A stretch of DNA of 64,000 bases from Sequoia sempervirens (taxonomy: Eukaryota; Streptophyta; Pinopsida; Cupressales; Cupressaceae), in NCBI GenBank assembly GCA_007258455.2, contig VDFB02275518.1, forward strand, positions 186,001-250,000. The letters are read 5' to 3'. Shown one piece after another: positions 9,939-23,189 of this stretch. The stretch's first letter is position 1. Every line of letters begins with the position of its first letter. The notes below the pieces were generated by a model that was given only the letters and a program-made list of their open reading frames with translations, searched no databases and had not been told where the DNA came from. The translations under genes and the position numbers were made by a program.

Positions 9939-12900
9939 ATGCCCAAGAAATGATCAAGGATTCCTCTAACATAGGACAAGCAAGAAGCTAGGAATGAAAA
10001 GAAAAGAGAACAAATGAGGACACTTTCTGAAAAGAGGAAATTGAACATGATAGAAGAATACATGCCAATTGAAGAGGAACATGAACCATCAATGAGAGAT
10101 GTGGTATTGATGGCACAAAGGGAACAAATGCAAAACCTCCATACAATGAGATATTTGAATCCCATAGTTGAAGACACATCCTCTAACGCAAGTCAAGATG
10201 GAGGGACACCATCAACACATCTCAAGTTGAAAGTACATCATCACTCATATGTGAAGAAGGAGGTACACCATCTTTCCCATATCGACTTCAAGGTATGTCA
10301 TCTATTCCATCTCTGATCGAAGGTACACCATCTATCCCATCTCATTTAAATATTGATGAAATTCCTAATGTTGAGGAAAATTTACCTTTGAGAAAACCTC
10401 CTAGAATTTTGCGTAGAAAGCCCAAATTTTTTATTGATATTGATGAAAATATTTTGCAGCCGATGGATGATAAGGTTCCAAAATGTACTTGTAGAAGATA
10501 TGCTTATAAGATTTGGATATTGTTTTTTGAAAAATTAAATGAAACTGAAAGATGTCAACTATTTGTTGAAATGATGAGAAATATAAAGTATAGGTCCATT
10601 ATGAAGATTCTTGGGTTGAGAACATTGGAAGATTCAAGTGAAAAATCTATTGTGAAGAATCTAATGAGTGCATATGAGAGTGTGAGTACCATCTCACGCA
10701 CCAAAGATAGTAATTCCACACAATGTGTCATTAAATAAACAATAGTAAGTAATCAAACGAAGAAATTTTGTCTCATTAGAAAGACAAGTGAAGCATTGAG
10801 AATAAATAGAAAAACTTTATTGAGAGACGTCAGAAGGTGCTAAAGAATTAAGGACACTGATGATAATGAATTATGAGCATTCTTAGGGAGACTACCATGA
10901 AAATATAAACCAATCGTTGAAGCATTGAGATCCCTAAATTTTGAAGACTTTTGGAAGAATAACACAAAGGTATCTTTGAATCAAAGAGATGTGGTAAGAA
11001 GGAGAATTGGTAGTTGAAACTGTGAGCCACATCCAAACCATTTTTGGATATGACTCAAACACAATTTTTTGGTAAATTTCTAGAGATGTATCCTCAAGTT
11101 AAAATTAGTCAAAGATTTGTTAAAATACTAAAGTCTTTCTATGTCAAAATAAATCAGACACACACTACTTGTTGTTATAGAGTACATATTGATTTTTCTA
11201 ACCATTTTGATGTTTATGGATGTATATGTTTAGATTTTCATACTAATAATGTTTTGTAGGACTGTGGCATACACCCCACCTACATCTTCAAGAGATTTCA
11301 TATCAACAATTTTATGTGAAAGAGAGGAAGGTTAATTATTCTAGAAGAAATTATGCTTGGATGACACATGTTAGCATTGTGGTAGCTTGCAATGTATGCC
11401 AATATGTGAACATATGGAAAGTACACATGTGGTTGGAAATGAACTAGTAGAATTCAAAAAGTATAAGATAGTGGCCTACAATACAAAATATGGCAAAGAA
11501 GTAAAAATGTGTGATTTAGTTATTTAAAAGATTCTAATGTATCAGTTTATGTCTATATTTTGTGACAGTATAGTATATGAGTATGCAAGACATACCCATA
11601 GAGCTCGATGGTTGGACTTACAATTCAAGTTATGCAAGGAAACATTTCCAGTTGGTAGCATTGTTTTAGTTGTCGAATTTGCAGAGAACTACAATCTACA
11701 ACCACAACATGAGGTGTAATCATAGTATTAAAACTCCACACAAGCTGTTATATTTGTGCACATAGAATTCATTCATGCCAGTGACAGTACATAGGATGAA
11801 AGAAATATCATAAGGGGGTACCATTTTTATATTAGTGATGATCACACAAATTCTACAAAGTTCATGCAAGGTTGCTTTCAGGTGTTCTACCATGATTTGG
11901 CTAGAAGGGGCATATCATTCTCTCAACATATTCTATGGTCAGATAATTGTGCATCATAATTCAAGAACTCGTGGATGTTCTATTGGTTGAAAAGTATTCA
12001 TAATATTACATGTGTTCAACATATGTGGAACTATTGTGAGGCCAGGCATGGAAAATGGGAGCATGATGGTGTAGGAGCACATATCAAAAGATCCATAGCA
12101 TGAGAAGAGTTAAAGTATAAAGAAAATGAAAAGTTGATAGATATGAAATCAATCGTCGAGTGGTGTAATGCTTTGATGGGTCCAAGTAATGAAGGTAAGT
12201 CTTTTGTTCATATATTTTTTTGGTTGATAGATGATACTAACATTGAAAAATATGAGGATTGTTGTACACTAACATGATCAAGTGAGCTACACTCTTTCAG
12301 AAGCTCTAATGCAGGTTCATGGAGTATCCATATGCCGAAGATGGTATTCTTTTTTTCTTCATGTACAATGCAATCTTGGAATGAGTGTGAGTGAAAGGAG
12401 TGGGTTGACGAATGGTGGTTAAGATGTCTAAGCCCACTTGATAGGTATTGGCTCTCGATGACACTACAACTGACACAAATGGAATCATTGGTTGACTTTG
12501 ATCATATATTAGATCTAGTTCAACTAGGTAATATATCTACTTGCATAGTTTTTGAAATTCTTGATGTTATCTTATTTTGTAATGTTGACTAAATTCATCT
12601 AATTTGATGCACATAATAATGTAGGGAATGTTTATATAGTTATTACAGATGAGGACAATGAAGAGGGAATAGATTATTACTTGTGTCATGTTGAGGCCAA
12701 AAAGATATTGGAGGCCACAATTATAGATGGAGAAAACATCAAATACCCTACAGGCTCAGTGGTTGTTACTGGAACATGGCTTAGAAGGTACCCAATTAAG
12801 AGTTTAAATGTTTGGTTGTTTCAAGACTTTGACACATATTGGAAGCTTCTTCATTAATAATTTTTTTTTATGGCATCCAATGTTCATTTGATCAAATATG

Positions 12901-13007
12901 GGGGTAGACCTTTGAAGAAGAACTTGTGGAAGGTGTGTGAGTCTGACCATGAGGAAATACTTAACACAATAAAGAGTAGATTAGACCTAGATGGTTCATT
13001 GGATTAA
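9939..13007 (+). pseudogene. DDE-like transposase of an unassigned family, copy 1 (spliced, decayed)
   Basis: Homologous along its length to 20438-24748. The order is: a basic, Glu/Arg-rich N terminus (about 9960-10240); a Ser/Pro segment (TPSIPS); a region with CRRYAYKIW; a helix-turn-helix-like block (SEALRINRKTLLRD, near 10790-10840); a block ending FYVKINQ plus CCYRVH (to about 11190); and a catalytic-looking core. In the core VVEFAENY (Glu at 11675), ILWSDNC (Asp 11942) and CEARHGKWEHDG (Glu 12038) are in one frame, spaced 88 and 31 residues apart. After an intron (12538-12624) comes a C-terminal domain with VVTGTWLRRY. Several stops and shifts break it. The triad assignment and transposase function are inferred from motif layout; I cannot name the family. 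Confidence 0.72.
12538..12624 (+). other. Intron in transposase copy 1
   Basis: Donor AG|GTAATA and acceptor ATGTAG|GG. Joining the flanks links DLVQLG to NVYIVITDEDNEE, matching copy 2, where an intron at 23190-23338 sits at the same codon. The conserved position shows the gene was spliced before the copies diverged. Confidence 0.75.
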
Positions 13008-13416
13008 TTTTTAAGTATGTGATGAATGGGAAAATGGATACCTTTTTGGGATATCACACTTTTTTCATTCGACCATTCACTAATGTCCTAAGATTCCTAA
13101 TTGAATTGACTAACAACCTCTCAAGGTGAGCCAATTCTAAATTAGGAGGGTCCTGAGAAGGGATTAGTAAGTTCTAAGGGTTCACCACCAAGCAAATGCT
13201 TGGAAAAGACAAATGTTGGAAAACACAATGTGATATACAAAATGCAAACTAAATGAAGAAAAATGAACATTCAACTCACAAAATCAAGTAATATAAGCCA
13301 AATAATGAGTGCAAATGATGAAATTAAGCTACACCAAGTTAGGGTATGTGTACCTAGGAAGTTTGGAGATGTAATGAGGATTCTAGAAATGTAAAGAAGT
13401 CATCAAAAAGTGTTGT

Positions 13417-13450
13417 GGAGGACTAAGACACCCAGAGTGGCATATTAGTC
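13417..13450. repeat. Hairpin module 1
   Basis: GGACTAAGACACC ... GGCATATTAGTC, an imperfect inverted repeat. It is the downstream-most copy in the LTR's own orientation. Confidence 0.75.
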
Positions 13451-13530
13451 TTGTTGCTATTTTTTAGGGAAAATGCGGAGTCTTCAGATGTCAAAACAAA
13501 ATCTTGAAGAATCTTTGAAAAATACCCTGT

Positions 13531-13565
13531 GGAGGACTAAGACGCCCAAAGTGGCGTATAGTCCT
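13531..13565. repeat. Hairpin module 2
   Basis: Arms GGACTAAGACGCC and GGCGTATAGTCC around a short loop. Nearly identical to modules 3 and 4. Confidence 0.8.
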
Positions 13566-14036
13566 ATTCAGAAATTCTAAACTTTCTGAATGTGGTCCTG
13601 AAGGTTGATGTTTGGACTTGCTTCTCCCCAGATCTAAGGTCTTGAAACTTCTAGATCTGGCCTGTAGGCGAGTTTCCGTGAAGATGACAACTTTGGCAAT
13701 GCAACTTTGCAACTTTTCAATCTTGCACTCCAAATGATTTTCAAGTCTTCAACCTTGTATGATGTCTTGTGAAGAAAATCTACAATCTACGAAGTAGTGG
13801 CCATGAAGAATGTAGATCTTGGATCCTTGAATATGATATGAACAATGGTTGCAAATAGATCTTCAATACTACATCCACAATCTTGGCTCAACAACATGAA
13901 TATATGCACTAAACCCTTGACATGATGCTTGAATCTTGATGATGGCTTCAAATGCTTGATGAAATGCTCTTGAATGCTTGAATACTTGAATGCTTAGATA
14001 TTTAGATTGCTTGTTATGAAAAATGGGTGGAGGAAC

Positions 14037-14051
14037 CTTGTATTTATACTT
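14037..14051 (-). promoter_or_regulatory. Putative LTR TATA box
   Basis: Reads AAGTATAAATACAAG on the minus strand, in the position matching the TATA-like CCTATAAAAC of the related LTR at 49042-49054. Hairpin modules lie on both sides. Confidence 0.55.
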
Positions 14052-14163
14052 ATTCATGCTTAATATCTTGAAATTACACCACAACAAGCCGACATGTGAG
14101 GTCATTAATTAAAGGAGGCTAAATCCCGCCCGAATTTGAAATTGGACCTTGAAAATGACTCAA

Positions 14164-14198
14164 GGAGGACTAATACGCCCTAGGTGGCATCTTACTCC
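14164..14198. repeat. Hairpin module 3
   Basis: GGACTAATACGCC ... GGCATCTTACTCC, upstream of the TATA box on the LTR strand. Confidence 0.75.
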
Positions 14199-14277
14199 CA
14201 AGTACTAGAAACTTGGGGCATAGACACAAAAAAGGGGCCCAATCCAAAGATGCCAAAATCAGGGTCCTGAAAGCCTT

Positions 14278-14313
14278 GGGGGACTAAGACGCCCTAGGTG
14301 GCGTTTTAGTCCT
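14278..14313. repeat. Hairpin module 4
   Basis: Arms GGACTAAGACGCC and GGCGTTTTAGTCC with loop CTAGGT. The arms pair over 13 positions apart from one G-T pair. Confidence 0.82.
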
Positions 14314-14511
14314 GACCGAAAAATCAGGGACACATCAATGGAGTCATTAAATTATCATTTATGCATTGGAGAATGTCGGGATTAACCAAAAAAATATGTC
14401 ATTCATAGGTCTTGTGGACATAAATAGGACCAACTAAGCCATAAAGAAGCATATATAAAGCAAGGTGGGCCTAAACAAGTGTGAAAATGCAAGGGTATGC
14501 ATTTTACTACA

Positions 14512-15989
14512 CTATAGTATGTACTTTGAATTTGTAAATTCATGTTATTGATCACTTTTTTGAGGCATTATTTCATAGATTTGACACAATCCATATGTTT
14601 CATTTTTGAAATTAGTCATGAATAATAAAACTATTTGTGTTTCTATTTTTCCAATATTTCTTTTGATATTAATATATTGCAGTTTATAGTTATACATTTC
14701 ATTGTTACATTTCAACTTTATTTATGTTTTGGTTCCAAATTTAATATGGCATAGGAAGGACTTACTGCCCCTCTTTAACTTAAAGTTTCTCATTTTCTTG
14801 CTGCTGCTTTTTTACACATATATAGTGAATATTGGGAAAAATATACGCATATTTATGGTAGGTCTATTTAAAATGATACATAGTGGACTTTGTTGTGATA
14901 AAAATTACATTCACTATCTTTTTTTGTGTTTCACTATTAAGTCAAAATGAGACCAAAATTAACTGTCAATACCCCTATTGAAAATCTTCATACAATTCAG
15001 TTTGGAAAACATAGTAGAAGGGTTATAATGATGGAGATAAATGTCATGACAATGAGATAACCAAAAGTACATAAAGAAAAATATGACCTACACATGCAGC
15101 TATACAACCAAAAGGTCAATATAACAAAGTAGGGCATCATAAGGAAGTCATTAGTAGTAGATTTATGAGGAGAAAAGTATTAAGGTTTGAATGATAGTTA
15201 TGAGAGGGAAGTTATATTATAGTTTAAAATGAAAATATTGAAGATAAAGAAATTTCCTAAAGAGAAAAATGATTTTCATAATATACCTCTCCAATTATCT
15301 TTCATTCACTCTTGCATTCCTTGAAACATAAAGGGATATGTATAGGATATTGGAGATTATAGACATTTTGGCAACATAGATTTGAATGCACCATCTATCT
15401 CTAGGATGACTATTATTTCTAGGTGCTTGATATGATTTGACTTTTATTGTGCTTGCACTATGTTCAAAAATTGACTATTCATTATCACTATAGCTCATTG
15501 TATGGACTATCCTCGTGAATGGATTATGATCTACCCTTTGTGTTTGACCCGTGACTAGTTTTCTTTTCTTGTTTTCCCTTGCTCTTAGCTCAGGAAATCT
15601 GCCCATCTCTATTTCCATCTCCACCTTTTTCATTGCACTTTGAATGGACTGTTATCTTGCAAGATTGATGTATCCATGTCAACATTCACATTTTTTGAAA
15701 AATATGAATTATTTGCAATAACCGTATTATTTTCTATCTTCATTTTATTCTTGGTATTTTTAAGATTATACTCTAAGATAGGGTTATCATGTGCTTTTCT
15801 TTATTCAGTCTTAGTTATAAAGTGTGCATTCTCTATCACACTAACAACTTCTTCCTTCATAATTGAAAGGTTCATATTTAGGTTCTAGCCAAGTTGATCA
15901 GCAATAGTAGCACCTAACACTTGGGAATGACTCTGTTCTCCTTCTTGTGTAATGATAGACCCCTTTTTACTGCCCCTTAAGATGCTTAT
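14512..15989. other. No recognisable gene
   Basis: AT-rich sequence with only short ORFs (82 codons at most), no motif I recognise and no clear repeat. It separates the LTR from the 358-bp array. Confidence 0.45.
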
Positions 15990-18300
15990 GTGCATGTAGT
16001 GTAAAGTTGAAAGGTGGTGTATTTTTTGTTCTATTCATCATGTGACCAAACCAACAGTTCCAACACATATAGATGCGTAGGTTTACACTAGGGAAGGTCC
16101 TATTTCTCACCCCAACATGCTGGAACATTGTAGGATACATTGCACTGATGATTTCTCTTAAAAGACCAAAGTGCAAAAAATAGAAAACTTTGACAAGCTA
16201 TTACTTGCAAAATATGACACTTACAACCATTTTGTTTGAAGGTACAAGTTTAAGTAGGGCCCCTCTACAAAAAAATCCCTCATTTTTTCATATCTCCAAT
16301 CCATTTTCCCATGGTAACAAGTTTTCAGTTGATGGAAAAAGCAACAGATGCATGTAGTGTAAAGTTGTAAGGTGGTGTATTTTTTGTTTTGTTCATCGTG
16401 TGACCAAACTGATAGTTCCAACATATTTGGATGGGTAGGTTTACACTAGGTGAGGTCCTGTTTCACACCCCAACATGCCGAAACATTTTGGGCTACATTA
16501 CAATGGTGATTCCTCTTAAGAGACCAAAGTGCGAAAGGGAAACAAACTTTCACACATTGTTACTCAAAAATTGTGGCACTTAGAAACATTCTATCTGAAG
16601 GTACATGATCATGTAGGGTCCCTCTACAATAAAATATCTTAGTTTTTCATACCTCCAATCCATTTGCATGTAGTGACAAGCTTTTAGTTGATGAAAAAAG
16701 TGTCAAATGCATGCAGTGTAAAGTTGCAAAGTGGTGTAATTTTTGTTATGTTCATCGCGTAACCAAACTCATATTTGCAACAGATCTAGATGGGTAGGTT
16801 TATGCTAGGCATGGTCCTATTTCACACCCAACATGCCAAAACATTTCGGGCTATATTGCACTGACAATTTCTCTTAAGAGACCAAAGTGCGAATGGGCAA
16901 CAAAATTTGATGAGATGTTACTTAGAAACCATGGCACTTAGAAAAATTTCTTCTAAAGGTATAGGATCACATATGGTCCCTCTACTATAACCTCTCTTAT
17001 TTTTTCATATCTCCAAACCATTTTTCCATGCTGACAAGTTTTCAGTTGATGGAAAAAGCATCAAATGCATGCAGTGTAAAGTTGCAAGGTGGTGTAATTT
17101 TTATTTTGTTCATTATGTGACCAAGAAAAAATTCCAACATGTTTGGATGGGTAGGTTTATGCTAGACAAGGTCTTGTTTCATGCCTCGACATTGCAAAAT
17201 GTTTCGGGCTACATTGCACTGACAATTTCTTTTAAGAGACCAAAGTGAGAAAGGGAAAACAACTTTAATGAGATATTACTTGGAAACCGTGGCACTTAGA
17301 AACATTTCATCTGAAGGTAAAGGGTCACGTAGGGTCCCTCTACAATAACCTCTCATATTTTTTCATACCTCTAATCCATTTGTCTGTGGTGACAAGTTTT
17401 TAATTGATGAAAAAGCACCAAATGTGTGCAGTGTAAAGTTGCAAGGTGGTGTAATTTTTGTTTTTTCATCGTCCAACCAAAGCAACAATTCCAACACATT
17501 TAGGTGGGTAGTTTTATGCTAGGTAAAGTCTTGTTTCGCACCCCAACATACCAAAACGTTCTGGGCTACATTGCATTGGTAATTTCTCTTGAGAGACCAA
17601 AATGTGAAAGGGAAAAAAACTTTGATGAGTTGTTATTCAAAAATTGTCATTTAGAAAGGTTTTCTCTAAAGGTACAAGGTCATGTAGGGTCCCTCTATAA
17701 TAACGTCTCTCAGTTTTTAATATCTACAATCAATTTTCCCATGGTGACAAGTTTTTAGTTGGTAGAAAAAGCATCAAATGCATGCAATGTAAAGTTGTAA
17801 AGTGGTGTAATTTTCATTCTACTCATCATGCAACCAAACTAATAGTTCCAACACATTAGGGTGGGTAGGTTTATGCTACGAAAGGTCCTATTTCACACCC
17901 CATCATGCTAGAACATTTTGAGCTACATTGTATTGGTGATTTCTCTTAAGAGACCAAAGTGCGAAAGGGCATCAAAATTTCATGAGCTGCTACTCAAAAA
18001 CCATGGCACTTACAACAATTCTATCTAAAGGTATAGAATCATGTATGGACTATGTTCCCTCTATAGTAACCTATTTCAATTTTTCATAGCTCCAATTTAT
18101 TTTCCCATGGTGACAAGTTTTCAATTAATGGAAAAAGAGTCAGTTGCATTCAAAAGAAAGTTGCAAGATAGCCTAATTTTTGTACTATTCATTGTGCGGC
18201 CAAATTGACAGATCCAAGTTGTTCCACCATGGTAACAATGTTTTAGATGTTCCAAAAAGTGTCGGTTGCATTTAGTAATTTTTTTTCAAGAGACATTGTT
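15990..18300. repeat. Tandem array of a ~358-bp unit
   Basis: The segment GCATG(T/C)AGTGTAAAGTTG starts copies at 15992, 16350, 16709, 17068, 17424 and 17780, with a weaker one at 18146. The spacings are 358, 359, 359, 356, 356 and 366 bp. Other landmarks repeat in phase, such as AAGAGACCAAAGTG and AGGGTCCCTCTA. The copies are clearly diverged. ORFs that fall within the array are by-products of the repeat. Confidence 0.93.
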
Positions 18301-19625
18301 TATATTCTTCATTTCCTGGGGTAAAATGACAATTTGAACACGTTGGGGTGGCTACAAAATACGTCCAATTTACAATTTTTTGTCAACATAGGTGTCTTTA
18401 TAATCTTATGACTGAATGATCTACACCAAAAAACTAGTCTCCTTTGTTGATTGAACTCAATGCAATCATAAACGTTTTAGTCAATATAGGAATACATTTT
18501 TGAGATGAAAGAAAGTATGGGCATGAAAAATACATCTATAAATTTGAAGTAGTGATCGACCAACTAGAGGATGTGTACTTGAATTGATGGGTACTTGAAT
18601 AAAATGATTAGAAATGTAGTGTAAATTGTTTGTACTTTGTCTTGAATAAAACTTGATTCCATAACTATATGCCAAAAATATGTCATCGAAGACCACAAAC
18701 ACATACTAGTGTAGGAAAGATAATAATTAACCAACAAATATAGGTGAAATGGGTGTGGAATAAGTTATGAAACATGAAATATAGGGTGTGTGCAAGAAGT
18801 TGAGTCCACTTTTTGGCCATTTAGTGGAAGTGCTTTCCTTGATTTTCAAAATTCGACACATTTGACCTTAAAATTTGAAGCACTTAGAGATGAAATCTTG
18901 GAAAAAGTCACTAATCATAAAATGTAGTCCTCAGAGTCTAGTTTCCAAATATGTAATTTATTTCAATACCCAAATGATGCAAATTGATTTTCAATAGGAA
19001 TTTCTAAAAACCACTGTTTAAAAGTCTTTTTTTACCATACCATGCACGTGTATGTCATCCATATTTTGACCTAAATAATCATAATTTTTCTAAATCCTTT
19101 TAGGAAAAGATTTGTAACTCACTAAAGCATGCTTTCCATATTTTTTTTTGTAATTTTTAATTGAATTTTTTTTTGTTAATTTTTATTGGCCATATTTGGT
19201 GTTATGAAAAATCATCATGTACGTCACGCATAAGGTGACCTAGACTTATGCTTTTGTGCAATTCGTTTGTCAAAAAATTATGTTAATAAAAAGTTATAAA
19301 AATACTAAAAAACCCCTAATAATTCAAGTTTATGGACCCGCTTCATCAGAAATTAATTGAAGAATAAAAAAATAATCCAATTGTAATTTTTTTTTGTATA
19401 TTTGGAATCTACACTATCTCATCTATAATGGGTTTTAATTTCGTCAAATTTTTTTGCAAAAAATGTCTTCAAACGTATGCCCAAAGTCACTATTTTCATA
19501 TGACATTTCTAGGGCCTTCAACTTGCAGGTCAAACCAGGTCTAGGGCCTAGGTTCAAATCCCCAAACCTTTTCTCGAACTTGTTAACAAAGCAAAAACCT
19601 AGCCTACATTTTAAATTTCAAGAAA
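18301..19625. other. No recognisable gene
   Basis: AT-rich spacer with a few runs of T and short ORFs only. The last few hundred bases precede the palindrome array and may belong to the left part of the second transposase element, but no terminal repeat was identified. Confidence 0.4.
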
Positions 19626-19629
19626 TGAG

Positions 19630-19760
19630 ATCTCGTTTCCCATTTATCCATTGAAAATGGAACGAGATCCCATTTAATAAATGGGATCCCATTTACTACA
19701 GGATCCCATTTAATAAATGGGATCCCATTTACTACAGGATCCCATTTAATAAATGGGATC
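19630..19760. repeat. Array of GGATCCCATTT palindromes
   Basis: Two to three copies of a ~36-bp unit. Each contains the arms GGATCCCATTT and AAATGGGATCC around AAT and ends with ACTACA. Variants with GAGATC or GATCACG flank the array. Similar palindromes recur at 43685-43790. Confidence 0.85.
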
Positions 19761-19915
19761 ACGTTTAGTTAAACATGATCTCGAGTTATTTTTGGCCATT
19801 TTTTAAAATTTTACTGTCAAATAAGTACATTTCGGGTATGAGAATTGTTTTGTATGGCTGACTACAACATATTCCCTATTTTCTATCAACTTTTGTCTTG
19901 TAGAAGCTCTTCAAC

Positions 19916-20425
19916 TTGAAATTTTTTTCAATTTTGAAAGGAGGCATCATTGGGAGATTGTTACAAAGGAATTATATTGAATTTCCACTTGTTTTCAAAG
20001 GAGGAAGAGGGATTTTATTTAATTGCTACTTGTTTGAAGGAAGAAGAGAAATTTTGTTGAATTGCCACTTGATTTCAAAGGAGGAAGAGGAATTTTGTTT
20101 ATTTGCTACTTGTTTGAAGGAGGAAGATAAATTTTGTTGAATTCCTATTTTTTTTCAAAGGAGGATGATAAATTTTGTATAATTGCTACTTGTTTGAAGG
20201 AGGAAGAGAAATTTTGTTCAATTGCTACTTGTTTGAAGGAGTAAGAGGAATTTTGTTTAATTGCTATTTTTTTGAAGGAGGAAGAGGAATTTTGTTCAAT
20301 TGCTACTTGTTTGAAGGAGGAAGAGGAATTTTTTTCAATTGCTACTTGTTTGAAGGAGGAAGAGGAATTTTGTGAATAATTGCTACTTGTTTTAAGGAGG
20401 AATAGAGAAGGAAGAGTTTCAAGTT
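19916..20425. repeat. 39-bp minisatellite
   Basis: About eleven copies of a unit built on GAGGAAGAGGAATTTTG followed by AATTGCTACTTGTTTGAAG. Near the right end the spacing is 39-41 bp. Because 39 is a multiple of three, it produces a repetitive ORF that I do not regard as a gene. It directly precedes the N terminus of transposase copy 2. Confidence 0.9.
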
Positions 20426-21049
20426 TTTGACATTCATTTGTATATACTTAAAAAAAATTCAATCATAGGATCACAATGTCAGAATAAGAGGAAAGATAGG
20501 AGGGTATTGACCCCTGAAAAAATTCAAGCAAAGAGAGAGAAGAAGGAAAAAAGACAAAGAGAAAGAAGAATGAGAATTCGATCAATGAATGATGCTGAAG
20601 CATCCAATTCCACAACTATTGAAGATAAAAACATTGAGGAGACCATGGATGTAGACTATGCAAACTTGCAAGAGGTGAATGTGGAAACTAATACGAATAT
20701 ACAAACCACTCCTGGTATGTCTTCAAATATCCCTTTCAATTTTATAGAGAATGTTTTAATAGGCACAAATCCAAGTACGTCTTCAAATCCACCTTTGAGC
20801 CTCATGGAAATGGTGTTTATTAGAGATTTAAAAAATGTTGTATATAACAATGTTGACATCGATAATATTCATAGAATTCAAGATTTGAGTCAAATTGTTG
20901 TTGAAAATGAAAATGAAAATGAAACCTGTTTCGTTGTTAATGAAAATAAAATCCTTTTATTGAACCTGAAAATGAAAACTGTTTTGTTGATGAAAATAGT
21001 TTTGAATTTGAAAATGAAAATGAAAATCTAGGAAGTGATGTTGAAAATG

Positions 21050-21076
21050 AATATATATATATATATATATATATAT
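21050..21076. repeat. (AT)n microsatellite
   Basis: About 27 bp of pure AT dinucleotides inside transposase copy 2, next to the acidic-repeat region. Confidence 0.95.
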
Positions 21077-23189
21077 TTAAAATTGAAAGTGATGTTTTGG
21101 ATAATCTTCCTAGTAAGATTTCTTGGAGATAAATAAGAACACATGCCAATAGATTATACAAACAATTTTTTTATCATAAAAAAATTTCAGTTCAATGTCA
21201 ACTAATGATGTAATTGATGAGAATGCGGAAAATGAGAAAAGTAATGAAAAAGTTAGGCATTTTTGTTAAACAAAGAAGAAAAGATCAACCAATAAAACCT
21301 ACTATGTCTACTATTGCTAATGCCATTTAGTGTATTGGAAAAAATAGTCGATCAAAAGATAAGAATGCAGTAAGAAGAGCTATAACAACTACTATAGTTA
21401 ATAAAGAAACTTTGAATAAAAGAATGGTAAGCAATATTAGTGAAGTTTTAAAAATACATCCCAAAACATTGCTAAGAGCGGAAAAAAGAAGAGAAAGTAT
21501 ATAAAATGATCCTATCAACCAATGTTTTTAGTGGTCGACTCCTGAGGTCTGACATGAAATTGAATGTTGAAATTAAATATTTGATTGAAAAATATTGGCA
21601 TGATAATACTAGGGCATCATCTAATGCTAGAGATGTTTTAAAATTAAGAGTGGGGTCCAAAGTTCACGATCCTCATCCAAAAAACCTATTAGATACAACA
21701 CAAATTGAATTTTATAGAAAATTTTGTGGTGATTTAGTGTTACCTGGTAATATTAAAATAAGTCAAAGGTCTTTTGAAAAATGTAAACCTTGGTATGTAA
21801 AAATTAATAAGCAACAAATATCTTGTTGTAAAACGCATGTTCAATTTCGTTATTTTTATGATGTTTTCATATATACGTTGTACTTTGCATACTAACATGA
21901 TTATGTAGGAATGTGGTATTAATATACCACTTGAAGCAATAGGGGAGTTTATATCAAGTCTGTTTTGTGAAATATTTAATGGAAAATTATTTTTATTTAA
22001 GTTCTTGTATTTATGGACAATGCACTAGTTGTGGAAATCTTTCATTCTTAAGAGTTTGCATGCATGGAAATGTTGATAATGATTTTGAAAAATAATTCTA
22101 GTGGATGTTAAAAGATTTAAGAATATTGACTATTCTTTAAAAGATGGAAAAATTGGAAAGCATTGTGATTTAGTTAGAAAAAGTTAGTGTACATGCATTC
22201 ATATTAGAATTTAAGAATAAGATTGTACCAAAATATGTCATGCACTTTCAACATGTTTGATGGCTTGATGGCCAATTTCACACATGTAGAAACACATTTC
22301 TAGTTGGTAGTATATTATCAGTGGTTGATTTTGTGGAAAACTATACTCTAGCTCCACAAGAGTCCAAATTCAATCACAATATTATAATTTAGTGCAAGTG
22401 GCTATGTTTTTTCATATTGTTTATAGACATGCAGATGATAGCATAGAGAATGATAGAAAGTTTTTGAGGGAGCATCATTTCTATTTGAGTGACAACCGGT
22501 TACACTCATCAGAGTTTGTTCAATACTATTTCAATATATTTTATAGAAATTTAAGAGAAAGAGGAATCCAAACGACATAACACCTCATATGGTCAGATAA
22601 TTGTACGGGATAGTTCAAGAATTCTTGAATGTTCTATTGGTTAAGTAGGGTTCACAAGGAACTTAATGTCCAAAATATGTGGAGTTTTTTGAAGCTGGGC
22701 ATGGTAAAGGAGAACATGATGGAGCTGGTGTGTGTGTTAAAAGAATTTTTTCTAGAGAACAATTAAAATTTGAGGATGCAGTAAAGTTTAAAGATGCATG
22801 TGGGATTGTGGATTGGTGCAATACAAGATTATCTACACCTAGTTCTAGTGAGTACTCTATAGTTCACTAATTCTTTTGGCTGGTTCAAGAATAGAACATT
22901 CTACCTAGACTTGATTGTAAGACAATCAGTGGATCTACTAAATGGCATTCATTTAAGAGTTTGAATGCAAGCACATGGACTATTTAGACAAGGGAGCTTG
23001 CATGTTTTTGTTAGTTTTGTATCTCAGGAGATTGGGAAGCATGTGAAAATACAGAATGGGTTGAAGAGTGGAAGCAAAGATCATTGACACCTACACAAGT
23101 ACACGATCAATATGAAACACCAATTGAAGATAGTGATCAAGTGTTTGCATTAGAAGACTATGACTGTCTTTCAGACCTTGTACAGGAAG

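Larger units (their letters stand above)
13047..14511 (-). repeat. LTR of a hairpin-bearing family (minus orientation)
   Basis: About 1465 bp, read on the minus strand from TGTAGTAAAATG to a TCCCA end. It shares both edges, a central TATA box and overall architecture with the LTR at 48002-49432 (for example GACTAACAACC...GGTGAGCCAA near 13108 against GACTTGCAACCC...GGTGAGTCAA near 48061). It carries four copies of one hairpin, two upstream and two downstream of the TATA box. It lies just after transposase copy 1. I found no matching target duplication, so it may be a truncated element rather than a clean solo LTR. Confidence 0.65.

Noticed and set aside
13047..14511. Clean solo LTR call for the hairpin LTR
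   Set aside because: No matching 5-bp duplication was found at its edges (CTATA on the right has no partner on the left), so I kept it only as an LTR of uncertain status.
15967..16424. Two minus-strand ORFs with similar proteins (CWNCWFGHMMN-like)
   Set aside because: They repeat because they fall in successive 358-bp units, the units are not all open, and other copies carry stops.
20175..20375. ORF of 66 codons with FNCYLFEGG repeats
   Set aside because: It is one frame of the 39-bp minisatellite, whose length is a multiple of three; there is no independent support for translation.
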